Origin: QQWI01 sp964522015
GTDB lineage: Bacteria > Bacillota > Clostridia > Peptostreptococcales > Acidaminobacteraceae
Assembly: GCA_964522015.1 (NCBI GenBank)
Contig: CAZFST010000004.1
Span: 1-64,000, forward strand
Direction: 5' to 3'
Length of the DNA: 64,000 nt
The notes under the pieces are model-generated. The model was not told the DNA's origin and did not search any database. It worked only from the letters and a program-made list of their open reading frames with translations. Position 1 is the first letter of the stretch. Every line of letters begins with the position of its first letter. Position numbers and translations under genes: made by a program. This document shows, one piece after another, positions 8,453 through 16,210 of this stretch.

Positions 8453-9052
8453 TAAGTATTGGTGTTGTATGGCTTTGACGTCAAATTTCATGAATCTAAA
8501 TACGTACTGGACTACCGGCCCAACGCCGAAGGCAAGCATGACGGTTCCAATGCCGATTTTCCCGCCCATAAAAAGCCCAAGTACCAGGACCGAAAGCTCC
8601 ATGATGCTGCGAATAAAGGCCACAGAGCGGCCTGATCGCTTGACCATTGCTACCATAAAACCATCCCGTGGACCTGTGCCAAAGCCCGCACTAATATACA
8701 AATAGCTTGCAACCCCCATTAAAATCATTGCCATTGCTATCATGAGGATGCCTATTAAGACGCTATTGGCGTATGGGATGATGCCCAGTGAGAAAATGAT
8801 GTCTAAAAAAACGCCTATGAGGATCATATTGCTGATGGTGCCAAAACCGATCCGTTCCTTATAGGCCATATTGATGATCACAAATACCAGGCCCACTAGG
8901 ATGCTAGTTTGACCAAAGGAGATGCCGGATAAGCGGCTAATGCCTTGGTGGAAGACGTCCCATGGGGCCAGACCAATATTTGCCCGGAGGGTGATGGCGA
9001 TTGCAATTGAAAATAGTAATAAACCAGACATGAGTTTAAGTAAGCGTTTCAT
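8450..9052 (-). CDS. YczE/YitT-type multi-pass membrane protein
   Basis: Integral membrane protein of 200 aa with about five hydrophobic segments and the family-typical N-terminal ITLRANIGLAPWDVFHQGIS and later GTGPRDGFM segments. AAGGAG lies 6 nt before ATG 9052, supporting the start. Members of this family (YczE, YyaS, YitT) are widespread in Firmicutes, but their transport role is not established. A second member lies at 24753-25394 and shares the KANIGVDPANVLIDG-like motif. It is transcribed alone, convergent with the cyclase. Confidence 0.85.
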   Translation of the reverse strand: MKRLLKLMSGLLLFSIAIAITLRANIGLAPWDVFHQGISRLSGISFGQTSILVGLVFVIINMAYKERIGFGTISNMILIGVFLDIIFSLGIIPYANSVLIGILMIAMAMILMGVASYLYISAGFGTGPRDGFMVAMVKRSGRSVAFIRSIMELSVLVLGLFMGGKIGIGTVMLAFGVGPVVQYVFRFMKFDVKAIQHQYL

Positions 9053-9167
9053 GTAATGCTCCTTATGATGTGGACGGACTCGTTAAATGCTCGAGGATGC
9101 TGTCGGTATTTGTTTACAGTATCATCATACAGTAAAGTGGGGAAATCGCCAAGGTATTTCGGGTGGC

Positions 9168-9203
9168 GAAGTGCTTTAAACAGTCGAAGCGCTTTAGATG
9201 GTC
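9168..9203. repeat. Imperfect 18-bp tandem duplication in an intergenic region
   Basis: GAAGTGCTTTAAACAGTC is followed by GAAGCGCTTTAGATGGTC, with four differences. The 243-bp gap 9053-9295 holds no other gene that I can see; TCGCCA...TGGCGA nearby (about 9146-9168) could form a small hairpin. Confidence 0.55.
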
Positions 9204-9295
9204 AAAGTGCAAAGTGGGTGGTATGACGTAAACTACTTGCGTAAAATCAAACTTCTTGGGTATAGATTGAATATTCTTAGAAGGAGGTTTTGCGT

Positions 9296-9451
9296 ATGAA
9301 GCCTAGAATAACAATGGATGCTGACCACCAGCAAGAGCATGATCACGACAAAGCTATGACAAAAAAAGCAACGCCTGCAAAAGCCAAAGCCATGAATGCC
9401 AAAGTTCAGAAGGTCTCCGCAAAAGCACACAGAAAATCAATGGCACGTTAA
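9296..9451 (+). CDS. Small Lys/Ala-rich basic protein (51 aa)
   Basis: Unrecognised small gene. AAGGAGG (9281-9287) lies 8 nt before ATG 9296, and a strong terminator begins 3 nt after the stop, so it is a self-contained unit. The protein has an acidic/His-rich start (MDADHQQEHDHDK) and a basic tail rich in Lys and Ala (KKATPAKAKAMNAKVQKV), without a membrane segment or cysteine. It could bind nucleic acid or be a small stress protein, but nothing shows this. The opposite strand carries a 65-codon frame, which I read as a shadow. A possible promoter is TTGCGT near 9237 with TATAGA about 18 bp downstream. Confidence 0.7.
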   Translation: MKPRITMDADHQQEHDHDKAMTKKATPAKAKAMNAKVQKVSAKAHRKSMAR

Positions 9452-9453
9452 GT

Positions 9454-9485
9454 AAAAACCCTTGTTATTCAAGGGTTTTTGTTTT
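9454..9485 (+). terminator. Terminator after the small basic-protein gene
   Basis: AAAAACCCTTG-TTATT-CAAGGGTTTTTG is a near-perfect stem with flanking A and T runs, starting 3 nt after the stop at 9451. Confidence 0.88.
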
Positions 9486-9514
9486 TGATATGTTCAAGGG
9501 AATTCGCTTTTGTT

Positions 9515-9544
9515 AATGACAATCACTATCATTTGGTGTATAAT
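9515..9544 (+). promoter_or_regulatory. nox promoter with overlapping Fur-like box
   Basis: A -35-like ATGACA (9516-9521), 17-bp spacer and TATAAT (9539-9544) precede nox. TGACAATCACTATCA (9517-9531) matches the 7-1-7 Fur consensus TGATAATNATTATCA at 12 of 14 defined positions, and the match extends to AATGA...TCATT. The box covers the -35, so binding should repress. PerR boxes are similar (TTATAATNATTATAA), but the TGA/TCA ends favour Fur. Confidence 0.6.
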
Positions 9545-9586
9545 AGAATTATCAACATAGTCAAATATTTAACAAGGAGATTTAAA

Positions 9587-10915
9587 ATGAAAGTAGCCGT
9601 TATTGGTTGTACACATGCTGGAACAGCAGCTATATTGAATACAGTCGCACTTTATCCGGAGGCAGAGGTTAGCGTATACGAGAAAAACGACAATATTTCT
9701 TTTCTCTCCTGCGGGATTGCTCTTTATGTCGGTGGAACCGTTAAAGATCCCGATGGACTCTTTTATAGCTCACCAGAAGCATTAGCAGAAAAAGGGGTCA
9801 AAACCCATATGCAGCATGAGGTTCAAGATGTTGATCTTATAGGAAAGACACTGACAGTCAAGAATTTATTAACGGGGGATGTCGTACAAGACACTTATGA
9901 CAAACTGATTATTACCACAGGCTCCTGGCCTATTAAGCCCCCTATTGAGGGCATTGACTTAGAAAATATTATGATGTCCAAGAATTACAATCACAGCAAG
10001 GCTATTATTGAAAAAGCAAAGACTGCAAACCGTGTGATTGTCATTGGGGCAGGGTATATTGGGGTTGAACTGATAGAAGCCTTTAGAGAAAATGGCAAGG
10101 AAGTGGTTTTAATTGATGCCATGGACACGGTTTTAAGCAAATATCTAGACCCAGAATTTACAACCCAGGTTGAAGGGAATCTGACCCACCACGGGATTGA
10201 GCTGGCCCTGGGCCAAACCGTACAGAAGTTTGAAGGCCAAAAGGGAAAAGTGACACAGGTGATCACGGATAAGGGCTCATATCCAGCGGATTTGGTTATT
10301 CTTTGCGTTGGCTTCAAGCCCAGCACAGAATTATTTGAAGGCAAGCTTGATCGGTTACCAAACGGTGCAATTTTAGTGGACAAGTACATGCAAACCAGCG
10401 TGAAAGATGTCTTTGCCGCAGGGGACTGCTGCGCGGTGACCTATAATCCAACCGGAGAATCGGTCTATATACCACTTGCTACCAATGCCATTCGCATGGG
10501 CTTATTAGTTGCTAAGAATCTGAAAGCACCTAGGATACCTCATCTTGGTACTCAGGGGACTTCAGGCATCAAAATTTTTGAGCATCATATAGGGGCCACG
10601 GGGTTAACAGAGGATGGGTCAGAGAAAGCTGGAATTGCTTACAAAACAGTTACTGTTAAGGAAGCCTACCGACCAGAATTTATGCCAACTGCTGATCAAG
10701 CCCATTTGAAAGTGGTTTATCGGGCAGATGATAGAAAAGTGTTGGGGGCTCAAATACTCTCAACCGTTGATCTCACCCAAATGATGAACACCATGTCTGT
10801 GGTGATTCAAAATAACATGACCATTGACCAACTGGCAATTGTGGACTTCTTCTTCTTGCCGCATTACAACAAGCCCTGGAGTCTACTGAACCAGGCAGGG
10901 TTGCAAGCTCAATAG
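9587..10915 (+). CDS. nox: NADH oxidase, water-forming type (CoA-disulfide reductase family)
   Basis: FAD-dependent enzyme reducing O2 to water with NADH, an oxygen-defence enzyme in anaerobes. The first Rossmann segment reads VAVIGCTHAGTAA with the conserved His10; the single redox cysteine is Cys42 in SFLSCGIALYVGG, the hallmark position of Nox/Npx. The NAD-binding segment is VIVIGAGYIGVELIEAF and the second FAD segment is VFAAGDCCAV. Length is 442 aa, normal. AAGGAG before ATG 9587 fixes the start; the open frame upstream is noncoding. CoA-disulfide reductase or NADH peroxidase activity cannot be excluded. It has a predicted Fur-like promoter and its own terminator. Confidence 0.9.
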   Translation: MKVAVIGCTHAGTAAILNTVALYPEAEVSVYEKNDNISFLSCGIALYVGGTVKDPDGLFYSSPEALAEKGVKTHMQHEVQDVDLIGKTLTVKNLLTGDVVQDTYDKLIITTGSWPIKPPIEGIDLENIMMSKNYNHSKAIIEKAKTANRVIVIGAGYIGVELIEAFRENGKEVVLIDAMDTVLSKYLDPEFTTQVEGNLTHHGIELALGQTVQKFEGQKGKVTQVITDKGSYPADLVILCVGFKPSTELFEGKLDRLPNGAILVDKYMQTSVKDVFAAGDCCAVTYNPTGESVYIPLATNAIRMGLLVAKNLKAPRIPHLGTQGTSGIKIFEHHIGATGLTEDGSEKAGIAYKTVTVKEAYRPEFMPTADQAHLKVVYRADDRKVLGAQILSTVDLTQMMNTMSVVIQNNMTIDQLAIVDFFFLPHYNKPWSLLNQAGLQAQ

Positions 10916-10965
10916 ATTTATGTGAGATGACTTGAAGCAGAATTATAACAAAAGAATAGGTAACG

Positions 10966-11013
10966 AAAAGCAGAGCTCAAAGGGGAGAAATCCGTTTTGG
11001 GCTCTGCTTTTTT
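10966..11013. terminator. Terminator after nox
   Basis: AAAAGCAGAGCTCAAA (10966-10981) pairs with TTTTGGGCTCTGCTTTTTT. The A/T symmetry would let it also end minus-strand transcription from hutG. Confidence 0.85.
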
Positions 11014-11077
11014 GTGCGCATTTATTTTACCAAATAGCATCCAGCAGAAGGAGCAGGTGGGGAAATAGCTGCATGGG

Positions 11078-12076
11078 TTAGACTTTTACTGCCATGTGGT
11101 GTAGGTCGGCCAGTTCGTTGACCAGTGCGAAGATATAGGTGCATGCTAAGTTTGCTGTGACATTGTCCTGATCAAATCGTGGGGAGACTTCTGCCACGTC
11201 AAAGGCCACCATTTTTCCAGTATGGATGACGGTTTTTATCAAGTCTAAAACCAGTTCCGGGTGCAGGCCTAATGGTTGAGAGGCGCTGACGCCTGGGGCA
11301 TAGGCGGATGCTATGACATCGCTGCAAAGGGTTAGGTAGATTGAATCTTGTTGGGCGATAAAGTCGTTGATGACGGTGACGGTCTCATTGATGGGGCTAT
11401 GAATGATATCTCGGGCGTAAAGGTAGTTAGCGCCTAATTGTTTGGCGTTTTTTAAGAGGTCAACGGTGTTGCCCCGTCTTTGAACTCCTAGGCATAAGTA
11501 GCGGAAAGGTTGGTTTTGAGCGATATTGGCATCGGCAATTTGTCTAAACATGGTACCAGAAGAGGCAGTAACATCGTAGGGGCGCATGTCAAGATGAGCA
11601 TCTAAATTGATGATCCCGATATGGGGGTGTTTTTTTGTGAGGCCATTATAGTGTCCAAGGGCCAGTTCGTGGCCGCCGCCAAGGACGACTGGGAAAAGAC
11701 CAATTTCAAGCATTTGAGTGATTTTAGTAGAGAGTTCTTGCTGTAAATCTGCCAGTTGGTGGCCCTGCACGTGAATATCGCCACAATCGAATAACTGAAC
11801 TGCTTGCGTAAAAAGACAAGGCAAGTTTGATAGCTCTTTTCGAATCATCTTTGGACCAAGGGCTGCCCCCTGACGGCCTTTATTTAGCCTGATGCCTTCG
11901 TCGCAGGCAAAGCCGATAAAGCCAATATTGAGCTGGTTTGTTTGATTTAAAGCTTTAATTGGGCCCTTGTCTAGAGGCATCATTTTAATCCACTGGTGCC
12001 ATCTAAAAGCGTCGTAATTTGTGGTGCTATCCACACGACCATGCCAATCGGTTTGAAGGGGTTGCTGGTAGGGCAT
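11078..12076 (-). CDS. hutG: Formimidoylglutamase (arginase/ureohydrolase family)
   Basis: Manganese hydrolase that would convert N-formimino-glutamate to glutamate and formamide in histidine breakdown. Metal motifs are GGGHE (residues 133-137) and DAHLD (159-163). The late motif reads LCSDVIASAYAPGVSA, with Cys where many ureohydrolases have the first Asp of DxD; I believe this occurs in the HutG branch. DVAEVSPRFDQDN near the C-terminus is also HutG-like. The start is ATG 12076 behind AGGAGG; the longer frame to 12124 runs through a dispersed repeat. No other hut gene is nearby, so the assignment within the family is tentative. Confidence 0.82.
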   Translation of the reverse strand: MPYQQPLQTDWHGRVDSTTNYDAFRWHQWIKMMPLDKGPIKALNQTNQLNIGFIGFACDEGIRLNKGRQGAALGPKMIRKELSNLPCLFTQAVQLFDCGDIHVQGHQLADLQQELSTKITQMLEIGLFPVVLGGGHELALGHYNGLTKKHPHIGIINLDAHLDMRPYDVTASSGTMFRQIADANIAQNQPFRYLCLGVQRRGNTVDLLKNAKQLGANYLYARDIIHSPINETVTVINDFIAQQDSIYLTLCSDVIASAYAPGVSASQPLGLHPELVLDLIKTVIHTGKMVAFDVAEVSPRFDQDNVTANLACTYIFALVNELADLHHMAVKV

Positions 12077-12085
12077 AAGACCTCC

Positions 12086-12110
12086 TAGGGAGCAGTAAGG
12101 GACATATCTA
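12086..12110. repeat. Copy of the GGGAGCA/GGGAC dispersed repeat
   Basis: GGGAGCAGTAAGGGACATATCT begins at 12088 and resembles GGGAGCAGCGGGGACACATCT at 5118-5139 (one gap and a few substitutions). It lies in the hutG 5' leader, directly upstream of its ribosome binding site. Confidence 0.5.
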
Positions 12111-12247
12111 GTAACATCATACAATAGCCCGTTGATATCGCCAAGCTAATTAGGGATACCAAGCACTGTATTTGCATAAAGAATCTTTTGAACTGCCATC
12201 TTGGGAGTCTATGCTATACTAGTTAGTAAGATCAAAATACATAAGAA

Positions 12248-13147
12248 ATGGAATGGAAAATGATGATTGAAATACTAAATAGGATTGTAAAAGATCATTT
12301 GAATCCCCCCCTGTTTGAGAACGGTAAAACCCAAGAAGATTTTTGGGACAACGAACATATCTCCAAAATGATGCTTATGGCACATTTGAATCCAAACTGG
12401 GACGCAGCCAGTAGAAAGCCTGAAACCATCAAGGCTACTTGTAATTGGATTTTGTCAACTCTTGGTCTTGAGCCAGGCCAAAAGATAATGGATTTGGGTT
12501 GTGGACCTGGGCTTTATGCCACTGAGTTTTGCGATTACGGCTTAGAGGTTGTTGGGGTTGACTACTCAAAACGATCAATTGATTACGCCCGCCAACAGGC
12601 AGGTCTTAAACAGCAAGCCATTGACTATCGCTATCAAAATTATTTGGAAATTGAGGACCATGGCGTCTATGATGTGATTACCTTGATTTATTGTGATTTT
12701 GGTGTGCTCTCACAGTCCAGCAGAACACAGTTACTTCAAAGGATTTTTAGGGCCTTAAAGCCAGGTGGTTATTTTGTCTTTGATGTTTGGTCCACAGCCT
12801 ACGAAGAATTAACAGCCGCCTATAAAAATTGGGTTATCCACGAGAAAACAGGTTTTTGGAAATCTGAGCCTCATTTAGAGCTGATTCACAAGACATATGA
12901 TCAGGAAACGGCAGTTTCTTTAAAGCAACATATCATTGTACAAGAACAGTCGGAAATCAGCGTCTTTAACCTATGGGAACAGTGTTACACACCGGAGTCC
13001 ATTGAAGCACTTTTAATTGAGAATGGCTTTGATGTGGTTTCTGTGGTGAGTGATTTGACCGGTGCAAACTATACCCCTGAATCTAAATCCATAGGCATTG
13101 TTGCAAAAAAAGCAGAAGGTGTACATTTGCTACACAAAGTGGTATAA
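12248..13147 (+). CDS. Class I SAM-dependent methyltransferase
   Basis: Cytosolic methyltransferase with the SAM-binding motif I IMDLGCGPGLYATEF near residue 80, an acidic residue at the end of the second strand (VVGVDYSKRSIDYAR), motif DVITLIYCDFGVL, and LKPGGYFVFDVW. The N-terminal 70 residues (including DFWDNEHISKMML) may form a lid. Substrate unknown. The start could be ATG 12248, or ATG 12260 or 12263; none has a strong ribosome binding site. An extended -10 TGCTATACT lies at 12212-12220 with a poor -35. The 3' end overlaps the putative promoter of the toxin-antitoxin pair. Confidence 0.86.
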   Translation: MEWKMMIEILNRIVKDHLNPPLFENGKTQEDFWDNEHISKMMLMAHLNPNWDAASRKPETIKATCNWILSTLGLEPGQKIMDLGCGPGLYATEFCDYGLEVVGVDYSKRSIDYARQQAGLKQQAIDYRYQNYLEIEDHGVYDVITLIYCDFGVLSQSSRTQLLQRIFRALKPGGYFVFDVWSTAYEELTAAYKNWVIHEKTGFWKSEPHLELIHKTYDQETAVSLKQHIIVQEQSEISVFNLWEQCYTPESIEALLIENGFDVVSVVSDLTGANYTPESKSIGIVAKKAEGVHLLHKVV

Positions 13148-13148
13148 T
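13120..13148 (+). promoter_or_regulatory. Putative promoter of the toxin-antitoxin operon
   Basis: TGTACA (13120-13125), 17-bp spacer, TATAAT (13143-13148). It is embedded in the last codons of the methyltransferase gene. I could not define an antitoxin operator, though the TATAATGTATATATAA stretch just after is partly self-complementary. Confidence 0.5.
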
Positions 13149-13173
13149 GTATATATAAGGCGAGGTGTTGAAT

Positions 13174-13431
13174 ATGATAAAAAGTGTAAACTTTAAAATT
13201 GAGGCTGAGTTAAAAGAAGAGGCTGAACAGGTTTTAGAAAGTATGGGCTTAACGATGACAAGCGCGCTGAAGATGTTTTTAAAGCAAGTAGTGAATCGCC
13301 GTGAGATACCTTTTACAATAGAAGCCCAAGACCCTTTCTTTTCGGAGCGCAATCAAGCTATTTTACTGGAAAGTATTTCAGAGCTTGATAAAGGCAATGG
13401 CAAAGTGCGAGATTTAATAGAGGTGGACTGA
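13174..13431 (+). CDS. RelB/DinJ-family antitoxin
   Basis: Antitoxin of 85 aa with the ribbon-helix-helix start IKSVNFKIEAELKEEAEQVLESMGLTMTSALKMFLKQVV, diagnostic of RelB/DinJ. It should dimerise, bind the operon operator and neutralise the toxin with its C-terminal half. GAGGTG lies 6 nt before ATG 13174; the GTG at 13165 lies within that site and is unlikely as a start. Its TGA overlaps the toxin ATG by 1 bp, the usual coupled arrangement. Confidence 0.88.
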   Translation: MIKSVNFKIEAELKEEAEQVLESMGLTMTSALKMFLKQVVNRREIPFTIEAQDPFFSERNQAILLESISELDKGNGKVRDLIEVD

Positions 13432-13691
13432 TGCCAAGGTGGTTCTCTGATAGAGCATGGGATGAATATGAGTCATGGTTGGACGACAAAAAAACCTTGA
13501 AAAAGATCAACCAAATTCTTAAAAGTATTGATCGAAACGGCACTAACTGTACAGGACAGCCCCATGCTTTATCTGGCAATTTGGCAGGATGGTGGGCTGT
13601 GCGTATCAACGATAAGGATAGAATTGTTTTTAGAATTAGAAACGGTGCAGTTGAAATTGCACAATGTAAGGGTCACTACGACGATAAATAA
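13431..13691 (+). CDS. yoeB: YoeB/Txe-family mRNA interferase toxin
   Basis: Ribosome-dependent endoribonuclease of 86 aa. Family features are RWFSDRAWDEYESW at the start, LKKINQILKSIDRNG, WWAVRINDKDRIVF with the catalytic-type Arg, and the terminal CKGHYDDK with the His-Tyr pair. At the position where E. coli YoeB has the catalytic Glu of PEPL, this protein reads PHAL, so the general base may be His or lie elsewhere. It is translationally coupled to the antitoxin. The stop lies in the terminator stem. It appears intact. Confidence 0.88.
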   Translation: MPRWFSDRAWDEYESWLDDKKTLKKINQILKSIDRNGTNCTGQPHALSGNLAGWWAVRINDKDRIVFRIRNGAVEIAQCKGHYDDK

Positions 13692-13728
13692 AAGAAGCAG
13701 CCCATCAAAAAATCGGGCTGCTTCTTTC
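13691..13728. terminator. Bidirectional terminator after yoeB
   Basis: AAAGAAGCAGCCC pairs perfectly with GGGCTGCTTCTTT around an A-rich loop. It serves the toxin operon on plus and the aminotransferase gene on minus. Confidence 0.9.
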
Positions 13729-13750
13729 TATTTCACAGGCTGCTTTTCAC

Positions 13751-14995
13751 TTATTTAAATCGGTCCATCACTTCTTTAATCACTTTTGGGGCTCTTCTGC
13801 ACTTGTCTTCAGACACGGCACACACAGCAAAGCGAATACCTTTGCCAAGGGGAACCATAAAGATGTTCTTCTCAACCAAAGCTTCACTGATTTCGTAGGG
13901 CTTGTCACATGGCAAGCTGACAAAGAAGCCATCTCTGTAAGGCAATAGCTCAAGGTCTACTTCTTTAGCGGCTTCAACAAAAGCATCTGCACGTTTTCTA
14001 AGCAGGGCTTTGTTGACGTTTTTCTCAAGGGTATAGGCTTCAGTCAAGGCTTTGCTCTTGAAGATTTCAGACACTGCCACCATGCCACCGCGATTACCAT
14101 TTGACCAATTAGCCCGACCAGAGTGTAGACTAGCGATATTAAACTCATCTGCAATGTCTTTATTTGCAGAGATACCAATCAAGGCGCCCAACCGCAAACC
14201 ATACATGGTGTAACCCTTAGAAGTACTGAAGGCAGCCATGGTAAAAATGTTCTCTGGAAGATTAGATAACTTTGTGAAGAATGCCCGTCTCTCGTCACCG
14301 ACACCAGCAAAGTCAATATAGGCAGTATCTATTAAGAGGATAATTTTCTTCTCTGGATTCTTAGCTTCTTCTTTAAGAAACGCTAAAATTTCATCCCACT
14401 CGTCATCTGAAATACTATAACCAGTTGGGTTTTGAGCAGGGGTATTAAGAATCGTCATCACACAATCTTGCTTATTAAGGATCGCCTTGAATTTTTCTTT
14501 GAAATCAGCCACATTAAAGTTGCCTTCTTCAGAAAAAAGCTGGAAAGTAGAAATTTTTCGGCCGGCTTCTTCACAGATGGTTTGGTATGGAGACCAGTAC
14601 CAATCAGATGTCAGGACTTCGTCGCCTTCCTCTGTGTAGTTCCACATAGCAACTTTAAGAGCCCCTGTGCCACCTGGAGTCGCCACAACTCGAATGTGTC
14701 CCTCAGGCTTGTAACCTGCGAAAAAAGTTTCCTCAACAGCCTTTAGATATTCTGGCATACCTGCAATTGGCGCATACGCTGAGATTTCTTCGTTTGGCAT
14801 GTCCTTTAGAACACCAAAAACAGATTCGAAGGCAATCAGCTTACCATCGTCGTCCATTAATGCCCCCAAAGTGGAGTTGGTAACGTTTTCCTTACCGAAC
14901 TGCTTAATCGCGGCTTCAGCTTTACCGGCAATGGCAAAGATCGCGTCGGCTTTTGCAGGCCATTTCGCATGTTTTGCAACCATACTTACTGTCAT
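13751..14995 (-). CDS. Class I/II PLP-dependent aminotransferase
   Basis: Fold-type I aminotransferase of 414 aa, similar to tyrosine/aspartate aminotransferases. The PLP lysine is Lys260 in AFSTSKGYTMYG; Asn189-Pro190 (NTPAQNPTG), Asp223 and Tyr226 (LIDTAYIDFAG) hold the ring, and Arg268 binds substrate carboxylate. TPGGTGALK forms the phosphate cup. GGGGGA lies just upstream of ATG 14995. The leader contains CGATAA...TTATCG (15016-15038), a possible operator or hairpin. Specificity cannot be read; an aromatic or acidic amino acid is likely. It is transcribed alone. Confidence 0.88.
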   Translation of the reverse strand: MTVSMVAKHAKWPAKADAIFAIAGKAEAAIKQFGKENVTNSTLGALMDDDGKLIAFESVFGVLKDMPNEEISAYAPIAGMPEYLKAVEETFFAGYKPEGHIRVVATPGGTGALKVAMWNYTEEGDEVLTSDWYWSPYQTICEEAGRKISTFQLFSEEGNFNVADFKEKFKAILNKQDCVMTILNTPAQNPTGYSISDDEWDEILAFLKEEAKNPEKKIILLIDTAYIDFAGVGDERRAFFTKLSNLPENIFTMAAFSTSKGYTMYGLRLGALIGISANKDIADEFNIASLHSGRANWSNGNRGGMVAVSEIFKSKALTEAYTLEKNVNKALLRKRADAFVEAAKEVDLELLPYRDGFFVSLPCDKPYEISEALVEKNIFMVPLGKGIRFAVCAVSEDKCRRAPKVIKEVMDRFK

Positions 14996-15228
14996 AATAT
15001 CCCCCAGTCAATGAACGATAACCCTTTTGTGATTATCGGATTATTTTTAACGCTACTACCATAGTAAAGGTATTCAAGGGTTTTGGGAAGAGGAATTGTT
15101 TTAAGATTTGTTTAAGTCTCACAAATTGCCACTAAATTTTAACGGAACTCGAGTATAAAGTGTTTTTTCCAAGTTAATGTTGCTGATTTTAAGGTATGAT
15201 GGTAATTGTGAGAAGAGTGGAGGTCAAT

Positions 15229-16137
15229 ATGAAACATCCCAATCAGTATGTCATTGAAAAACCAGAAAAGCAGCATACCCCCGCCTTGGCGGCCTTTATA
15301 GCAACGCTTAACGGACAATCCCAGCATCACATCGGTTACTGCAGCCATCAAACTGAAGAGGTACTGGAAATTCTTTCAGGGGACTTTGGCGAAAATCCAG
15401 CCTTGGACTACTTTATGGTGGCTTGGGAAGGGGATTCTCTCCTAGGTGTTATGGGCTATGAGCCAGATTTTGAAACAGGTCTGGCAGAAATTTGGGGGCC
15501 ATTCGTCCCAACTGGGGACCCGAATCTAGCAGTGTCACTTTATGCAGCTATGCTAGAACAGTTACCAAGTGAGATCAAGCGTCTAGGATTTTTTATGAAT
15601 CATGTTAATATGGTGGGCATGGGCCTATGCGCACATGTTGGGGCTGTGGTGAAAAGTAACCAATGCCTATTCACATGTGATCGAGAGGACTACAAGAGTC
15701 TGCTAGAAGCTCCAGAGGAAACCTTAACTCTAACGCTTCCCCTACTTAGTCAAATTGAAACAATCCATGACCAACTCTTTAAAGATACCTATATCAGTGG
15801 TAAATCACTGATTGAAGGCCATGACCAAAATCATGTGAGTTTTGTTGAACTAGAAGGGGACCGGGTTGTGGGGTATATTTACTGCGAAGCCGAGGCCCCT
15901 TATGGCACAGGGCAAATCGAGTTTTTAGGGGTTGACCCTGGTGTTAGAAACAGAGGCGTTGGCAGCCGTTTATTGGACCGGGGTCTTCAGTGGCTCTTTA
16001 ATGGACCAAATCACACCAGCATTAACAGGGTTAGGTTATGTGTGAACGTTGAGAATACCTGTGCAACACGGCTTTACGAGGGAATGGGATTCAAACTAGC
16101 CCAACAAATGGTGTATGCTGAATACAAGATGCCGTGA
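15229..16137 (+). CDS. Two-domain GNAT N-acetyltransferase
   Basis: 302-aa protein. The C-terminal half is a clear GNAT domain with acetyl-CoA motif A, VDPGVRNRGVGSRLLDRGLQWL, and the late NVENTCATRLYEGMGF. The N-terminal half resembles a degenerate GNAT fold without motif A. GGAGG at 15219-15223 lies 5 nt before ATG 15229, which is preferred over the ATG at 15196. Substrate unknown. It is the first of several acetyltransferases in the next 9 kb and lies 73 bp before the MATE exporter gene. Confidence 0.85.
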   Translation: MKHPNQYVIEKPEKQHTPALAAFIATLNGQSQHHIGYCSHQTEEVLEILSGDFGENPALDYFMVAWEGDSLLGVMGYEPDFETGLAEIWGPFVPTGDPNLAVSLYAAMLEQLPSEIKRLGFFMNHVNMVGMGLCAHVGAVVKSNQCLFTCDREDYKSLLEAPEETLTLTLPLLSQIETIHDQLFKDTYISGKSLIEGHDQNHVSFVELEGDRVVGYIYCEAEAPYGTGQIEFLGVDPGVRNRGVGSRLLDRGLQWLFNGPNHTSINRVRLCVNVENTCATRLYEGMGFKLAQQMVYAEYKMP

Positions 16138-16210
16138 AGCCATGGCAACCAATACCCATGCTAACCAAAAGGGCATAGCAACCTTAATGGCACGAAAGGA
16201 ATGAATTTTA

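Noticed and set aside
9233..9430. 65-codon minus-strand frame
   Set aside because: The opposite strand has a strong ribosome binding site, a 51-codon frame and a terminator in the right order, so the plus-strand gene is preferred.
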